The notes below the pieces were generated by a model. It did no database searches and was not told the DNA's origin. It was given only the letters and a program-made list of their open reading frames with translations. Position numbers and translations under genes: made by a program. A stretch of DNA of 37,971 nt from CAZFYZ01 sp964523735 (lineage in GTDB: Bacteria; Armatimonadota; UBA5829), in NCBI GenBank assembly GCA_964523735.1, contig CAZFYZ010000028.1, positions 1 through 37,971 of the forward strand, written 5' to 3'. Every line of letters starts with the position of its first letter. Positions within the stretch are counted from its first letter, which is position 1. Below are positions 6,742 to 14,700 of the stretch, one piece after another.

Positions 6742-7683
6742 ATGAAAAGCATTAGGTTGCTTGCATGGCTGCTTACTGTCGCGTGTATTGCGACGGCGGC
6801 GAGTGCAAGCTCCAACGTCGACATGATCGGCACCTACTGGGGCCAAACGATCCCATATGGTGAGATCACAGCCAACCTCAACTCCCTGGCACTCTGCGAC
6901 TACGCCCCGGACTGGGCGTTTGCCGTCGATCCAGCTGGCGGCGTAGCTGTCATCGCACCACCTGGCGGCACCGTCTCCAAGTGGGGTGGTGACACTCAGT
7001 ACACTAGCGTGGCTACTATCGGGTCCCTCTGGGTTATAGCCGCAAAAGCGTCCGGTGGGTTCGACTTGGTTCAGGGCGCTAGTGCAACCCCGCTGTCCCT
7101 GGGTGGGTCCGTGGACACCACAGTCTATGATCAGATCGCGCCCTGCTCCTACGCTCCGAACCTTGGTTGGTGGTTCGCGGCTAACCCCGTTGGCGGCATA
7201 GACGTGTTCTATTACGATACGACGGGTGTCAGTCCGAGTGTAGCTCTGAACTGGTATTCGGACACCAAGTACTCCTGCGTTGCCGCAAGCAATACCAGTT
7301 CCAGTTTCGTGGGCATCAGGGCAGACGGGACGGGCCTGGACTTAATGGCGAACGACAATGCCACGCGCGTACACATCAGTGATGTGCAGTACACGTGGAT
7401 AAGCACCTGCCAGAAATGGGATTGGGCGGATAGGACCGATTGGCTGATCGGCTGCAGAGCCTCCGGCGGCATAGACTTGATCAAATCTGATGGATCCATA
7501 TACCAGACCTACAATCCGTCGGTTCTCTATGAGTCGGCTTGCTTCCACGTGGACACCAGCGTAGCGCTTGGCGAGTATTCCACAATCCTGGGCATGAAGG
7601 CTGTCCCCGAGCCCAGTTCGCTTGTCGGACTCGGCTTCAGCATGCTGACACTGATCGGCTTTGTTGCGAGGAAGAGGTCCTGA
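6742..7683 (+). CDS. PEP-CTERM sorting-signal protein with five internal repeats
   Basis: Exported protein carrying the PEP-CTERM signal used by exosortase systems to anchor or process extracellular proteins made with exopolysaccharide. The 313-residue protein has a signal peptide (LLAWLLTVACIATAASA) and ends VPEPSSLVGLG, a hydrophobic helix and ARKRS. The body has five repeats of about 50 to 65 residues. Each carries a hydrophobic strand followed by a GGxD-like turn: PAGGVAVI, ASGGFDLV, PVGGIDVF, DGTGLDLM, ASGGIDLI. This suggests a propeller or other repeat fold. GGAGGGG precedes ATG 6742. Promoter (6667-6695) and terminator (7714-7745) make it a single-gene unit. No exosortase is in the window. 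Confidence 0.85.
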   Translation: MKSIRLLAWLLTVACIATAASASSNVDMIGTYWGQTIPYGEITANLNSLALCDYAPDWAFAVDPAGGVAVIAPPGGTVSKWGGDTQYTSVATIGSLWVIAAKASGGFDLVQGASATPLSLGGSVDTTVYDQIAPCSYAPNLGWWFAANPVGGIDVFYYDTTGVSPSVALNWYSDTKYSCVAASNTSSSFVGIRADGTGLDLMANDNATRVHISDVQYTWISTCQKWDWADRTDWLIGCRASGGIDLIKSDGSIYQTYNPSVLYESACFHVDTSVALGEYSTILGMKAVPEPSSLVGLGFSMLTLIGFVARKRS

Positions 7684-7713
7684 TACTGGACTGATCTTCC
7701 TGGTACGACTCCT

Positions 7714-7745
7714 AAGCCCCCGGTTGCTGTATTGGCCGGGGGCTT
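7714..7745 (+). terminator. Stem-loop terminator after the PEP-CTERM gene
   Basis: AAGCCCCCGG (7714-7723) pairs perfectly with CCGGGGGCTT (7736-7745), with a 12-nt loop. The T-tract after it is poor (GCTGCTTCTTT). Confidence 0.75.
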
Positions 7746-7795
7746 GCTGCTTCTTTGCCTGGGGATAACCACACCCACCATACAGCGCCACGCTG

Positions 7796-7804
7796 TGCTA
7801 CAAT
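7796..7804 (+). promoter_or_regulatory. Possible extended -10 promoter of the GH43-like gene
   Basis: TGCTACAAT matches an extended -10 and lies 46 bp before ATG 7851. No clear -35 is seen. Confidence 0.45.
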
Positions 7805-7850
7805 GGGCCAATAGCGTTGGCGTTCAATAAATGCACGGCCGAGGGATTGG

Positions 7851-9044
7851 ATGATTGCACTTGGAAGCAGAGCTCGCGCGATAGGATTCAGGCGGCTGGT
7901 TCGCTTGTCGGCGATGATGATAGTGGTCGTCTCAGGTATCGCTGTGACGACCCAGTGGTCGATTGGCGCGGATGATCAGGAGAAGCAGGGAGGTCAGGTG
8001 GTTTTGGCGGATAGCAGCAGCGAGATCACTTACGCGGACGCAGAGGTCGCACGATACTGCGAGAAGTTCCACATCGGCGATGACCGGCAATACAGCAGGT
8101 TCCACTTTCCAGCCGAGTCGTTCCTTGAGGGTGGCTACGCGCCGCCTGGCGGCTATGTGAAAGACTTCTCGATCATCAAGCACGATGACAGGTATCACCT
8201 GTTCCACATCGACGGCCGCCCGGAAGAGCGCTGCGGCGAGACCGGTAACGAGATATCATTCGGCCACGCGAGCACTGCCGATTTCAGACACTGGATCAGG
8301 CATCGAATGCCTTTGGCCGTCAGCGAGAAGCCGTGGGAGTGCGATCACGTCTGGGCGCCATACGTCTATAAGCGCGGCGACACGTTCTACATGTTCTACA
8401 TGGGCAGCGGCCCCGGCGGCACCTTCGTGACCTATGCCACCTCGCCCGATCTGGAGAAATGGACTCGCTGGCCAGATGGCCCGATCAAATCAGCCATCGG
8501 CCGCGACCCGATGGCCTACACCGATGGCGACAGAACCATTATGATCTACACTGCCCACAAGCGCGGGACGGTGGGCGCGGTTGCATCGAACGACATGCAA
8601 ACCTGGGAAGCCCTCCCAGATCTGATCAACAACCCGGACCGCGCATGCTGCGAGTCCAGTTCGATGCATCCGCTGGGCAATGGCTATGTCCTCTGGTTCA
8701 ACGACTACTACCACTGCGGCGATGCCAGCGGCGACTTCAGGGCCTGCTATGTCCTGTCAGACAAGCCCGACCATTTCGATCCTGCCGGGATCACGATCTT
8801 CGACTTTCATACAAGCCTGCCCACCAAGTACGAGTTCAATGACTGGATCGAGAAGCGGCCCATTCCGGTCAGCATCGAGCTGGTCGAGAAGTACGGAGAT
8901 GCGTGGCTGGTTTGCTACTTCCGCTGGCATAACGGCCGTTTTCGACTGTTCTTCGGATCGCTCGATTGGACCAGGAAGCCGGCCCGCATCACAGAGATCA
9001 ACAGCGCTCAGCAGCTTGAGGCAACTCTGCTCAGGAAGAAGTGA
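7851..9044 (+). CDS. Secreted GH43-like five-bladed beta-propeller glycosidase
   Basis: Predicted extracytoplasmic glycoside hydrolase of the GH43/GH32-like propeller group, cleaving plant or microbial glycans; the substrate is unknown. The 397-residue protein begins with a signal/anchor helix (AMMIVVVSGIAVTTQWSIGA). Blade-like strands recur: DDRYHLFHIDG, GDTFYMFYMGSG, GDRTIMIYTAH, GYVLWFNDYY and RFRLFFGSLDW. Candidate catalytic acids are Asp105 (VKDFSI), Asp219 (GRDPM) and Glu268 (CESSSMHP), in the order usual for GH43. GAGGG lies before ATG 7851. The gene converges on an SDR sugar dehydrogenase, suggesting sugar use. The family call is from fold pattern, not close identity. Confidence 0.75.
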   Translation: MIALGSRARAIGFRRLVRLSAMMIVVVSGIAVTTQWSIGADDQEKQGGQVVLADSSSEITYADAEVARYCEKFHIGDDRQYSRFHFPAESFLEGGYAPPGGYVKDFSIIKHDDRYHLFHIDGRPEERCGETGNEISFGHASTADFRHWIRHRMPLAVSEKPWECDHVWAPYVYKRGDTFYMFYMGSGPGGTFVTYATSPDLEKWTRWPDGPIKSAIGRDPMAYTDGDRTIMIYTAHKRGTVGAVASNDMQTWEALPDLINNPDRACCESSSMHPLGNGYVLWFNDYYHCGDASGDFRACYVLSDKPDHFDPAGITIFDFHTSLPTKYEFNDWIEKRPIPVSIELVEKYGDAWLVCYFRWHNGRFRLFFGSLDWTRKPARITEINSAQQLEATLLRKK

Positions 9045-9067
9045 AGTCCTCGGGGTTGAGACAGCCC

Positions 9068-9838
9068 CTACATCGCGGCCAGCCAGCCTCCGTCCACGTT
9101 CACGATCTCGCCGGTCATGAACGCCGACGCCTCCGAAGCGAGGAATACCGCGGCTCCCGCCATATCCTCCGGCTCGCCCCATCTGCCGAGGGGGGTCTTG
9201 CTGATCACCCACTTGTTGAACTCGTCTTGCAGGAAGAGCGGATGGGTTATGTTCGTGTGTATGAACCCCGGGCCGATCGCGTTCACGAGAATCCCGTACT
9301 GCGCCCAGTCCATCGCAAGCACCTTTGTGAGCTGACGAATGCCACCCTTGGACGATGCGTAGGGTGCGTTCGATGGGCGAGCTCGTTCGCTCATCAGAGA
9401 AGCGATATTGATGATCCTGCCGGGCTTGCCTGAGGCGATCCGCTCTTTGGCGAATGCTTGGGAGAACAGGAACACCGACGACAGGTTGACGTCGATGACA
9501 TCTTGCCAATCCTGCAGACTGAGCTCGTGCGCCGGCGCCCGTCTGGACGGCCGCCCGGCGTTATTCACCAGAATGTCGATCGGACCGACCTCAGCGACGA
9601 TCTTCTCATACATCCCCGCTATGCCCTCGAGGTCGGAGACATCATACGCGTAGGCGTGGACGCTGACTCCCAGATCCTCGAGTTGTGCTCGCGCATTCTC
9701 CAGCTTCTCCTTGTCGCGAGCCAGTATGGTAAGATCCGCGCCCGACTCCGCCAATCCCTTCGCTATCGCCAAACCAATTCCGCTCGAGCCGCCAGTCACC
9801 AGGGCAAGTTTCCCTTTGAGGCTAAACCGATTGTTCAT
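9068..9838 (-). CDS. SDR-family sugar dehydrogenase (gluconate 5-dehydrogenase / KduD-like)
   Basis: NAD(P)-dependent short-chain dehydrogenase, probably interconverting a keto-gluconate or similar sugar acid in the cytoplasm. The 256-residue length is standard. It begins FSLKGKLALVTGGSSGIG, with the TGxxxGIG cofactor site at 15-22 and the prefix typical of gluconate 5-dehydrogenase and 2-deoxy-gluconate 3-dehydrogenase. NNAG is at 92-95. The catalytic set is Asn118, Ser147, Tyr160 and Lys164 (YASSK). It ends EIVNVDGGWLAAM. AAGGAGAG precedes the ATG. The exact substrate is not decided by sequence. It lies between the convergent GH43-like gene and the upstream foldase gene. Confidence 0.85.
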   Translation of the reverse strand: MNNRFSLKGKLALVTGGSSGIGLAIAKGLAESGADLTILARDKEKLENARAQLEDLGVSVHAYAYDVSDLEGIAGMYEKIVAEVGPIDILVNNAGRPSRRAPAHELSLQDWQDVIDVNLSSVFLFSQAFAKERIASGKPGRIINIASLMSERARPSNAPYASSKGGIRQLTKVLAMDWAQYGILVNAIGPGFIHTNITHPLFLQDEFNKWVISKTPLGRWGEPEDMAGAAVFLASEASAFMTGEIVNVDGGWLAAM

Positions 9839-9878
9839 TCCATCTCTCCTTGCTTATCCAGGCTGGCATCCGCAGTAA

Positions 9879-9909
9879 GAGCCCCCGACCGCGATCGCGA
9901 CGGGGGCTC
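9879..9909 (-). terminator. Stem-loop, probable terminator of the foldase gene
   Basis: GAGCCCCCG (9879-9887) pairs with CGGGGGCTC (9901-9909). The loop contains the palindrome GCGATCGC. It lies just after the foldase stop at 9971, but the T-tract is weak in either direction. Confidence 0.6.
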
Positions 9910-9970
9910 GATGAGCCAACCATTTCGGAGCTACTATCTAGATGCTGCTCGAATGCTCTGGTAGTTCTGC

Positions 9971-11017
9971 CTACGGAGCGGGCTTAGTCGTCTTGGCATC
10001 TGTCGTTGGCGTAGGCTGAGCGCCTGCCTTGAGAGCATTGGCTGCGTCCTTCTTGATCTGCTCGCCTATCGGCTTGTAAGTCTGGGAGCTCAGCACGATG
10101 TCAGCATCCTTGGCGAACTTCTGCATGGCGCGGGCCGCGTCACCCTTCACAGACCCCTTCTGCAGCGCGAGCTGTTCCCGGATCATGTCCTTGACGTCCT
10201 CGTAGGGTGTTGTCTTCGCCTTGCGCCTCTGGTCGGCGCGGAAGATTACCCATTGCTGCCCGTACTTCATCGGCTCGCTTATTGCCCCAGTCTTCATCGC
10301 AAAGACCTTGTTCGCGAACTCCTTGCCAAACTCGGCCTTTCGGCCGGTCACCATTTCTATCTGACCGTCCCTTGACGCCCACCCGATCTTGCCGTTGGAT
10401 TGCTTGGTAAACACTTCGGGATCGCTCATCTTGGCGGCGACTGTGCCGAATTCGGCGGACTTGAGAAGCTCTGCAGCCTTGTCGATCTTGGCCTTGTCCT
10501 TTGTAATGATGACGCTCACAGAGACCTGTTCGGGCCGCTTCAGACCGCCGTTGGGCGACTGCAGCATCTTGGAGTACATCCCCTTGACCTCGCTGTCAGG
10601 CACTGTGATTCCTTTGGTGACCACATTGACCATTGCCTGGGTCGCGGCCTGCTGCTTCTCGAACTCCTGCATGGTCACGTTCTGCTGAGCGAGAATCGTG
10701 CTCAGTCTGCCGCCGCTCTGCTTCTTTATGAGGTCGACTCTCTTCTTGATTTGCGCCTCGGTTGGCTCAACGCCCTGCTCCTTGGCGAGCTGCTTCATCA
10801 GCTTCTCGTCAATCATCTGGCGCATGACCATCTCACCCGCAAGCCGAACACCCTGCTGCGTCGGAACCTGCACTCTTTGCAGTCTGGAGTAGAACTCCTC
10901 CTTGCGGATCTTCTCGCCATTGACTTTGGCGACTGTGCCTCTTCCGCACCCCGTAAGCGTGGTAACTACGACAGCAAGCGCCACCAACACAATCAGGCTG
11001 GCTCTCATTCTCTTCAT
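9971..11017 (-). CDS. SurA/PrsA-like peptidyl-prolyl isomerase lipoprotein
   Basis: Exported foldase assisting folding of secreted or outer-membrane proteins. The 348-residue protein has a lipoprotein signal (MKRMRASLIVLVALAVVVTT, LTGC lipobox, Cys24). It then has a SurA N-terminal-like helical domain (VNGEKIRKEEFYSRLQ, about 30-150) and one PpiC parvulin-like domain at about 161-268 (RPEQVSVSVIITKDK, SNGKIGWASRDG, FAMKTGAISEPMKYGQQWVI). The C-terminal tail is rich in Pro, Thr and Lys. An AGAGGAG ribosome site precedes the ATG. It starts 36 bp after the sigma-factor gene on the same strand and is probably co-transcribed from the promoter at 11890-11918. Confidence 0.88.
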   Translation of the reverse strand: MKRMRASLIVLVALAVVVTTLTGCGRGTVAKVNGEKIRKEEFYSRLQRVQVPTQQGVRLAGEMVMRQMIDEKLMKQLAKEQGVEPTEAQIKKRVDLIKKQSGGRLSTILAQQNVTMQEFEKQQAATQAMVNVVTKGITVPDSEVKGMYSKMLQSPNGGLKRPEQVSVSVIITKDKAKIDKAAELLKSAEFGTVAAKMSDPEVFTKQSNGKIGWASRDGQIEMVTGRKAEFGKEFANKVFAMKTGAISEPMKYGQQWVIFRADQRRKAKTTPYEDVKDMIREQLALQKGSVKGDAARAMQKFAKDADIVLSSQTYKPIGEQIKKDAANALKAGAQPTPTTDAKTTKPAP

Positions 11018-11052
11018 CGAATAATGCTCCTCTCGGTTCTACTACCGAACTT

Positions 11053-11823
11053 CTAGTGGAAAAGCGCGAGGTCGCGCTGGAGATAGCCCCTCAATCGCAA
11101 TACGGCTTGGGTGTGCAATTGGTACACCCGAGATTCGGAGACCTCCAATATCTTTCCGATCTCCTTGAACGTGAGTCCCTCATAATAGTAGAGAGCGATC
11201 ACGAGTTTCTCGCGGTCCGGCAGGCGATCGATGCCTTCTCCGAGGGACTGCTTCATCGCTCCCTCTTCGACATCCGCCGACGTGTCTGACGAGTCGTCAG
11301 CGACGACGTCCGCGAGGTGAATCTTCTCATTGCCCTCGCTGGAGAGCACAATGTCGTCCAGACTCAAGAGTGAGGCTCTGCCTGTGTCAGCCAGAAGCAC
11401 ATGGAATGCATCGATCTCCATGCCCATCGCTTCGGCGACTTCCTCTTCGGTAGCCGGACGGCCCAGTCTGCCCTCGAGATCCACATAGGTTCGTTCGAGC
11501 GCCTTGACTCGTTCACGTACCGATCTGGGGACCCAGTCTTCCTCGCGAAGCATCTCGAGAATAGCGCCGCGTATGAGCGCGATCGCGTAGGTCTCGAACT
11601 TTACCTCGCGTTTTGTGTCGAACTGATCTATGGCCTTTATCAGGCCGATGATTCCCGCACTGATAAGATCGTCGCGCTCGACATTCGGCGGAAGGCTGGT
11701 AACTACCCGTCCTGCTGTGATCTTGACGAGGTACGCATAGTGCTGAATCAGTGTGTCCCTCGCCTTGGACTCTCCGACTACCTTGAAACTATGCCAGAGC
11801 ACCTGAAGGTTAGGTGCGCTCAT
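11053..11823 (-). CDS. RNA polymerase sigma factor, FliA/WhiG (sigma-28) type
   Basis: Alternative sigma factor directing RNA polymerase to a specific promoter class. Region 2 reads DDLISAGIIGLIKAIDQFD and KFETYAIALIRGAILEMLR, followed by the WVPRSVRERVKALE region-3 motif of FliA/WhiG proteins. Region 4 has LPDREKLVIALYYYEGLTF, then KEIGKILEVSESRVYQLHTQ, the helix-turn-helix. ATG 11823 gives the better N-terminus (MSAPNLQVLWHSF); a GTG at 11838 is the alternative. No flagellar or sporulation genes are in the window, so its regulon is unknown. The promoter is at 11890-11918 and a foldase gene follows. Confidence 0.9.
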   Translation of the reverse strand: MSAPNLQVLWHSFKVVGESKARDTLIQHYAYLVKITAGRVVTSLPPNVERDDLISAGIIGLIKAIDQFDTKREVKFETYAIALIRGAILEMLREEDWVPRSVRERVKALERTYVDLEGRLGRPATEEEVAEAMGMEIDAFHVLLADTGRASLLSLDDIVLSSEGNEKIHLADVVADDSSDTSADVEEGAMKQSLGEGIDRLPDREKLVIALYYYEGLTFKEIGKILEVSESRVYQLHTQAVLRLRGYLQRDLALFH

Positions 11824-11889
11824 TAGCCCACTTCCCACCTACTAATGCGGTGGGCAGCTCGCTCCCCACCACGCTTGGTTTCGAGCCTC

Positions 11890-11918
11890 ATTGTACTTGA
11901 CGTGCCCATGCCTGTCAA
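11890..11918 (-). promoter_or_regulatory. Sigma-70-type promoter of the sigma factor/foldase unit
   Basis: Minus strand: TTGACA (11918-11913), 17-bp spacer, TACAAT (11895-11890). It lies 66 bp before the ATG at 11823. Confidence 0.85.
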
Positions 11919-12036
11919 CAGACGGGCCTGTTCGTTAACTACCTCTATCATACGCACAACTGCCCGCCATGATTCCCGCCGGGCGAATGTATGCCGGATG
12001 ATGCATGTAAACTATCGGCCTCGAGTGTGGTAATGC

Positions 12037-12936
12037 TTAGGGCGACGATCTGCGCAGCGTGATATATGCTATCTCCGGCGGGCAGAATATGCGGATGTGC
12101 AGCTTGCTCGTGCCTGCGCCGCGGTTGACGAACAAGACGCTGGAGCCCGCGTCCTGCTTGAGGATGCGGCTGAGGCGGTCGGGCGGATAGAGGCCGTCGT
12201 TGAGCCTCTTGCGCGAGCGCATGTGGGTCCAGATCACTCCGAGACCCGGAAGTCGCACCTGGCCGCCATGAGTGTGGCCGGACAAGATCAGATCGGCGCC
12301 TCTTTCGATGCCCTCGGGCGTGCGGGAGGGACAGTGAGTCATGAAGATGACGAAAGATGCTGGATCGACGCCCGCAAACGCGGCCTCGACATCATCGTGG
12401 CCGGAGTAGGCATCATCAACCCCGACCAACTTGATCTCCTGTCCGTCTCGCCTGAGAGTGGCTGACGAGTTGAGGAGGATAGTCATGCCCTCGAACGTTA
12501 GAGCTTCCAGGAGCATCGGCGTGTCCAGCCATGGCTTGTGCTCTGAGTTGCCTATGACCGAGTAGATCGCGCCGCGGCTGCGGATCACTGAGCAGATGCG
12601 GCGGAAGATGTCCGACGCGCGAGGTTCCGCGGTCATATCACCTGTGACGAGGCACAGATCGACCTCCCGCGCGGATATCAACGCCATCAGCCGTCGCTCA
12701 AGTCTGGCGAGCTGGGTGGTGTGAGTGTCCGAGACGTGCAGGATCGTGTAGCCGTCGAATGCCGGCGGCAGGTCGGGGAACGTCAGCTCGATCTCGCGGA
12801 CCTGCAGCTTGAACTGCTCGAAGAAGCCGTAGATGATGGCGGCGGCGATAGTCACGGCGATGATGGTGACGATTGTGTTGGTGAAATCCAAAGTTGCCCT
12901 CGTGGCCTGCAAACGGGGTCCCTTACATATTACCAT
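12037..12936 (-). CDS. Membrane-anchored metallophosphoesterase (YkuE-like)
   Basis: Calcineurin-like phosphoesterase with two-metal chemistry; YkuE-type members act on phosphodiesters at the cell surface, but the substrate here is unknown. A membrane helix is at about residues 20-39 (TIVTIIAVTIAAAIIYGFF). The metal-binding motifs follow in order: HVSDTHT (Asp70, His72), VTGDMT (about 98-102), GNSEH (about 129-133), FMTHCPS and LSGHTHGGQVRLPG. The protein is of normal length. ATG 12936 is used; a GTG at 12981 would translate through the palindrome at 12965-12978 and is less likely. No strong ribosome site is seen. The gene is divergent from the AhpD-like gene. Confidence 0.85.
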   Translation of the reverse strand: MVICKGPRLQATRATLDFTNTIVTIIAVTIAAAIIYGFFEQFKLQVREIELTFPDLPPAFDGYTILHVSDTHTTQLARLERRLMALISAREVDLCLVTGDMTAEPRASDIFRRICSVIRSRGAIYSVIGNSEHKPWLDTPMLLEALTFEGMTILLNSSATLRRDGQEIKLVGVDDAYSGHDDVEAAFAGVDPASFVIFMTHCPSRTPEGIERGADLILSGHTHGGQVRLPGLGVIWTHMRSRKRLNDGLYPPDRLSRILKQDAGSSVLFVNRGAGTSKLHIRIFCPPEIAYITLRRSSP

Positions 12937-12964
12937 GTTTCTGCGGTCGCCAGACTTACCGTGA

Positions 12965-12978
12965 TACCCCCGGGGGTA
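12965..12978. promoter_or_regulatory. Perfect 14-bp palindrome between divergent genes, possible operator
   Basis: TACCCCCGGGGGTA sits 22 bp before the AhpD-like start and 29 bp before the phosphoesterase start. It is perfectly symmetric with no loop, which suits a dimeric regulator better than a hairpin. Confidence 0.5.
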
Positions 12979-12999
12979 CACTAATATGGGGTGTTTGAA

Positions 13000-13398
13000 A
13001 TGACTCGTGAGGAAACTCTGCGCGATATTGAGGACACGTTAGGCTTTGTGCCGACCTTTATGAAGAGCATTCCAGAAGACTTTCTTCCCAATGAGTGGGA
13101 GCTATACAAGAGGCTGGAGCTCGAAGAGACAACGATACCGGGCAAATTCAAAGAACTTATAGGACTCGGGGCGTCGGCAGCGACCAAGTGTCCTTTTTGC
13201 ATAGCCTATCACACCGAGCTGGCTCGCATGCATGGCGCGAGCGACGATGAGATACGGGAAGCCGTATATATCACTAAGATGACCACGGGCTGGAGCAGCC
13301 AAGTGCATGGAGTCCAGTTGGATCTTGACGAGTTTCGTGACGAAGTGCGGCGAATCCTCCAGCATGTTCAAGCCAAGGAGCAGCGGAAAGCTGCCTAG
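13000..13398 (+). CDS. AhpD-like / carboxymuconolactone decarboxylase-family protein
   Basis: Small helical protein of the AhpD/CMD family, likely with alkylhydroperoxidase or thiol-disulfide activity in the cytoplasm. The 132-residue protein carries the redox motif in TKCPFCIAYHTELARMHGAS (CxxC followed by H three residues later), the family core. An N-terminal segment FVPTFMKSIPEDFL is also typical. ATG 13000 has GGGGTG six bases upstream; a GTG three codons earlier lacks a site. The start region lies next to a CCCCCGGGGG palindrome. The partner reductase is not in the window. Confidence 0.85.
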   Translation: MTREETLRDIEDTLGFVPTFMKSIPEDFLPNEWELYKRLELEETTIPGKFKELIGLGASAATKCPFCIAYHTELARMHGASDDEIREAVYITKMTTGWSSQVHGVQLDLDEFRDEVRRILQHVQAKEQRKAA

Positions 13399-13490
13399 CG
13401 CGAGTCAGCGCATTCTGGGAGGCGCCTGTCGCTCTGTGCGGACATGGAAGTTGGCTGGGGCGAGGGCGCCTTTCTAAGGCCGAACTACCC

Positions 13491-14558
13491 TCATCCAGCA
13501 TTCCTCCTGATGGTTTCTATCGTTTCGTCGGTCACCGCGCGCTCAAAACTCCGAAAGCCGGCAAGCTTGAAGCCGTGCTTGGCTGCGAGGCGGTTGGTCT
13601 CTTCTACCTGCTCAAGCGAGACGGTCTTGCCCAAGGTGAAGCATTCGTAGCGGCCCTCGAGCGCCAGCATCATTGTCTCGCTCATGCAGGCGTAAGCCGT
13701 TCGCTCAGGAAAGCCGAAGTTGAAGTTGAAGTTCAGGTCCGTCCCCGGGACTTCCACCACTCCGCCCTCGATTACGAGCACGTCATTGCGCTCCTGGGTC
13801 ACCCTGACTGAGACGTCGCGCGGCCTGGCGATGTCGCAGACAACCGCGCCCGACTTGATGAAGTGGGGCTCGATGATGGTGTCCACTGCACTGGAGACGG
13901 TGATGACGATGTCCGCCTCTTTGATGCCGGATTCTACGCTGCTTGTGGTTTTGATCACAGCTTTCGAGTCCGCAAGCTGAGGCGCCAGCTCATCCAGACG
14001 CTCCTGTGAAAGATCGATCAGGGTAACCTCGCTGCAAGTCTTGGCGAGGACCTGGGCGCAGGTCCAACCGATGGAACCGGCTGCCCCGACGACAGCAGCT
14101 TGAGCATTCGAGGGGTCGATGCCCATGAGCTGAGCCGCTTCTATGGACCCGCGGATGCCCGTCGCGACGGTGAAGCTGTTGCCGGTGGTGACGGCTATAT
14201 TTGCATTCTTGGCAATCGTTATTCCGCCGTCGCCAACAACTGAAGTGTGAGCGCCGAGCCCCACGATCTTCGCTCCCTGATCCTCGGCGAGCTTGATCGT
14301 GTCGTTGATCTTCTTGTAGACCTCGTCGACCGGCAGGTCGGCAAGAAGCTTGGGCGTCAGTGGACAGCCGACGAACCATCCCTCGGCCTCCGGCCCGGCT
14401 ACAGATTTGACGCCGGTGACGTGTGAGACCATCATCGGGCTCTTGTGCCTGAGGACCGCCTCGAGCCACGACTCGGGGAAGATCCTTGCGATGGGATACT
14501 TGCGGGATATGTCTCTCCTTGCGGAGAGTGGGTGCATTACGAAGCCGAATTTCTCCAA
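13491..14558 (-). CDS. Acyl-ACP-reductase-like (AAR-type) NADP-binding oxidoreductase
   Basis: Resembles the long-chain acyl-[acyl-carrier-protein] reductase of cyanobacteria, which turns acyl-ACP into fatty aldehyde with NADPH; relatives elsewhere are often labelled shikimate-dehydrogenase-like. The 355-residue length is similar (about 340 in cyanobacteria). Shared landmarks, from memory of the family, are FGFVMHPLS at the start, GLGAHTSVV at 100, TTGNSFT at 124, the Rossmann loop VVGAAGSIG (156-164), EGGVVEVPG (264-272) and ERTAYACMSETMMLALEG. Cys291 aligns with the acyl-accepting cysteine of cyanobacterial AAR. The start is TTG 14558, with GAGGA upstream. It follows the 'quinate dehydrogenase'-like gene on the same strand. 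Substrate identity is inferred only. Confidence 0.7.
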   Translation of the reverse strand: MEKFGFVMHPLSARRDISRKYPIARIFPESWLEAVLRHKSPMMVSHVTGVKSVAGPEAEGWFVGCPLTPKLLADLPVDEVYKKINDTIKLAEDQGAKIVGLGAHTSVVGDGGITIAKNANIAVTTGNSFTVATGIRGSIEAAQLMGIDPSNAQAAVVGAAGSIGWTCAQVLAKTCSEVTLIDLSQERLDELAPQLADSKAVIKTTSSVESGIKEADIVITVSSAVDTIIEPHFIKSGAVVCDIARPRDVSVRVTQERNDVLVIEGGVVEVPGTDLNFNFNFGFPERTAYACMSETMMLALEGRYECFTLGKTVSLEQVEETNRLAAKHGFKLAGFRSFERAVTDETIETIRRNAG

Positions 14559-14594
14559 ACTAGGTCCTCACTCGGTGCTGCGTTCATTAGGGCT

Positions 14595-14679
14595 GTCATT
14601 TCGAGCAGCGCGAGAAATCTGCTTTTCGTGTGTCGCAGCCAGTGTGCAAAAGCAAATTTCTCACTGTGTTCGAAATGAC
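14595..14679. repeat. Inverted-repeat element, GTCATTTCGA family, copy 1
   Basis: Starts GTCATTTCGA and ends TCGAAATGAC. The inner arms GAGAAATCTGCTTTT and AAAAGCAAATTTCTC also pair. It is non-coding and sits between two same-strand genes. A second copy is at 35861-35947. Similar GTCATTTCGA hairpins are known as dispersed repeats in several unrelated bacterial genomes. Confidence 0.8.
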
Positions 14680-14700
14680 GAGTTGCTTTGGCGCCGTCTA

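Noticed and set aside
12991..12999. GTG start for the AhpD-like gene three codons upstream
   Set aside because: It would lack a ribosome site, whereas ATG 13000 has GGGGTG six bases before it.
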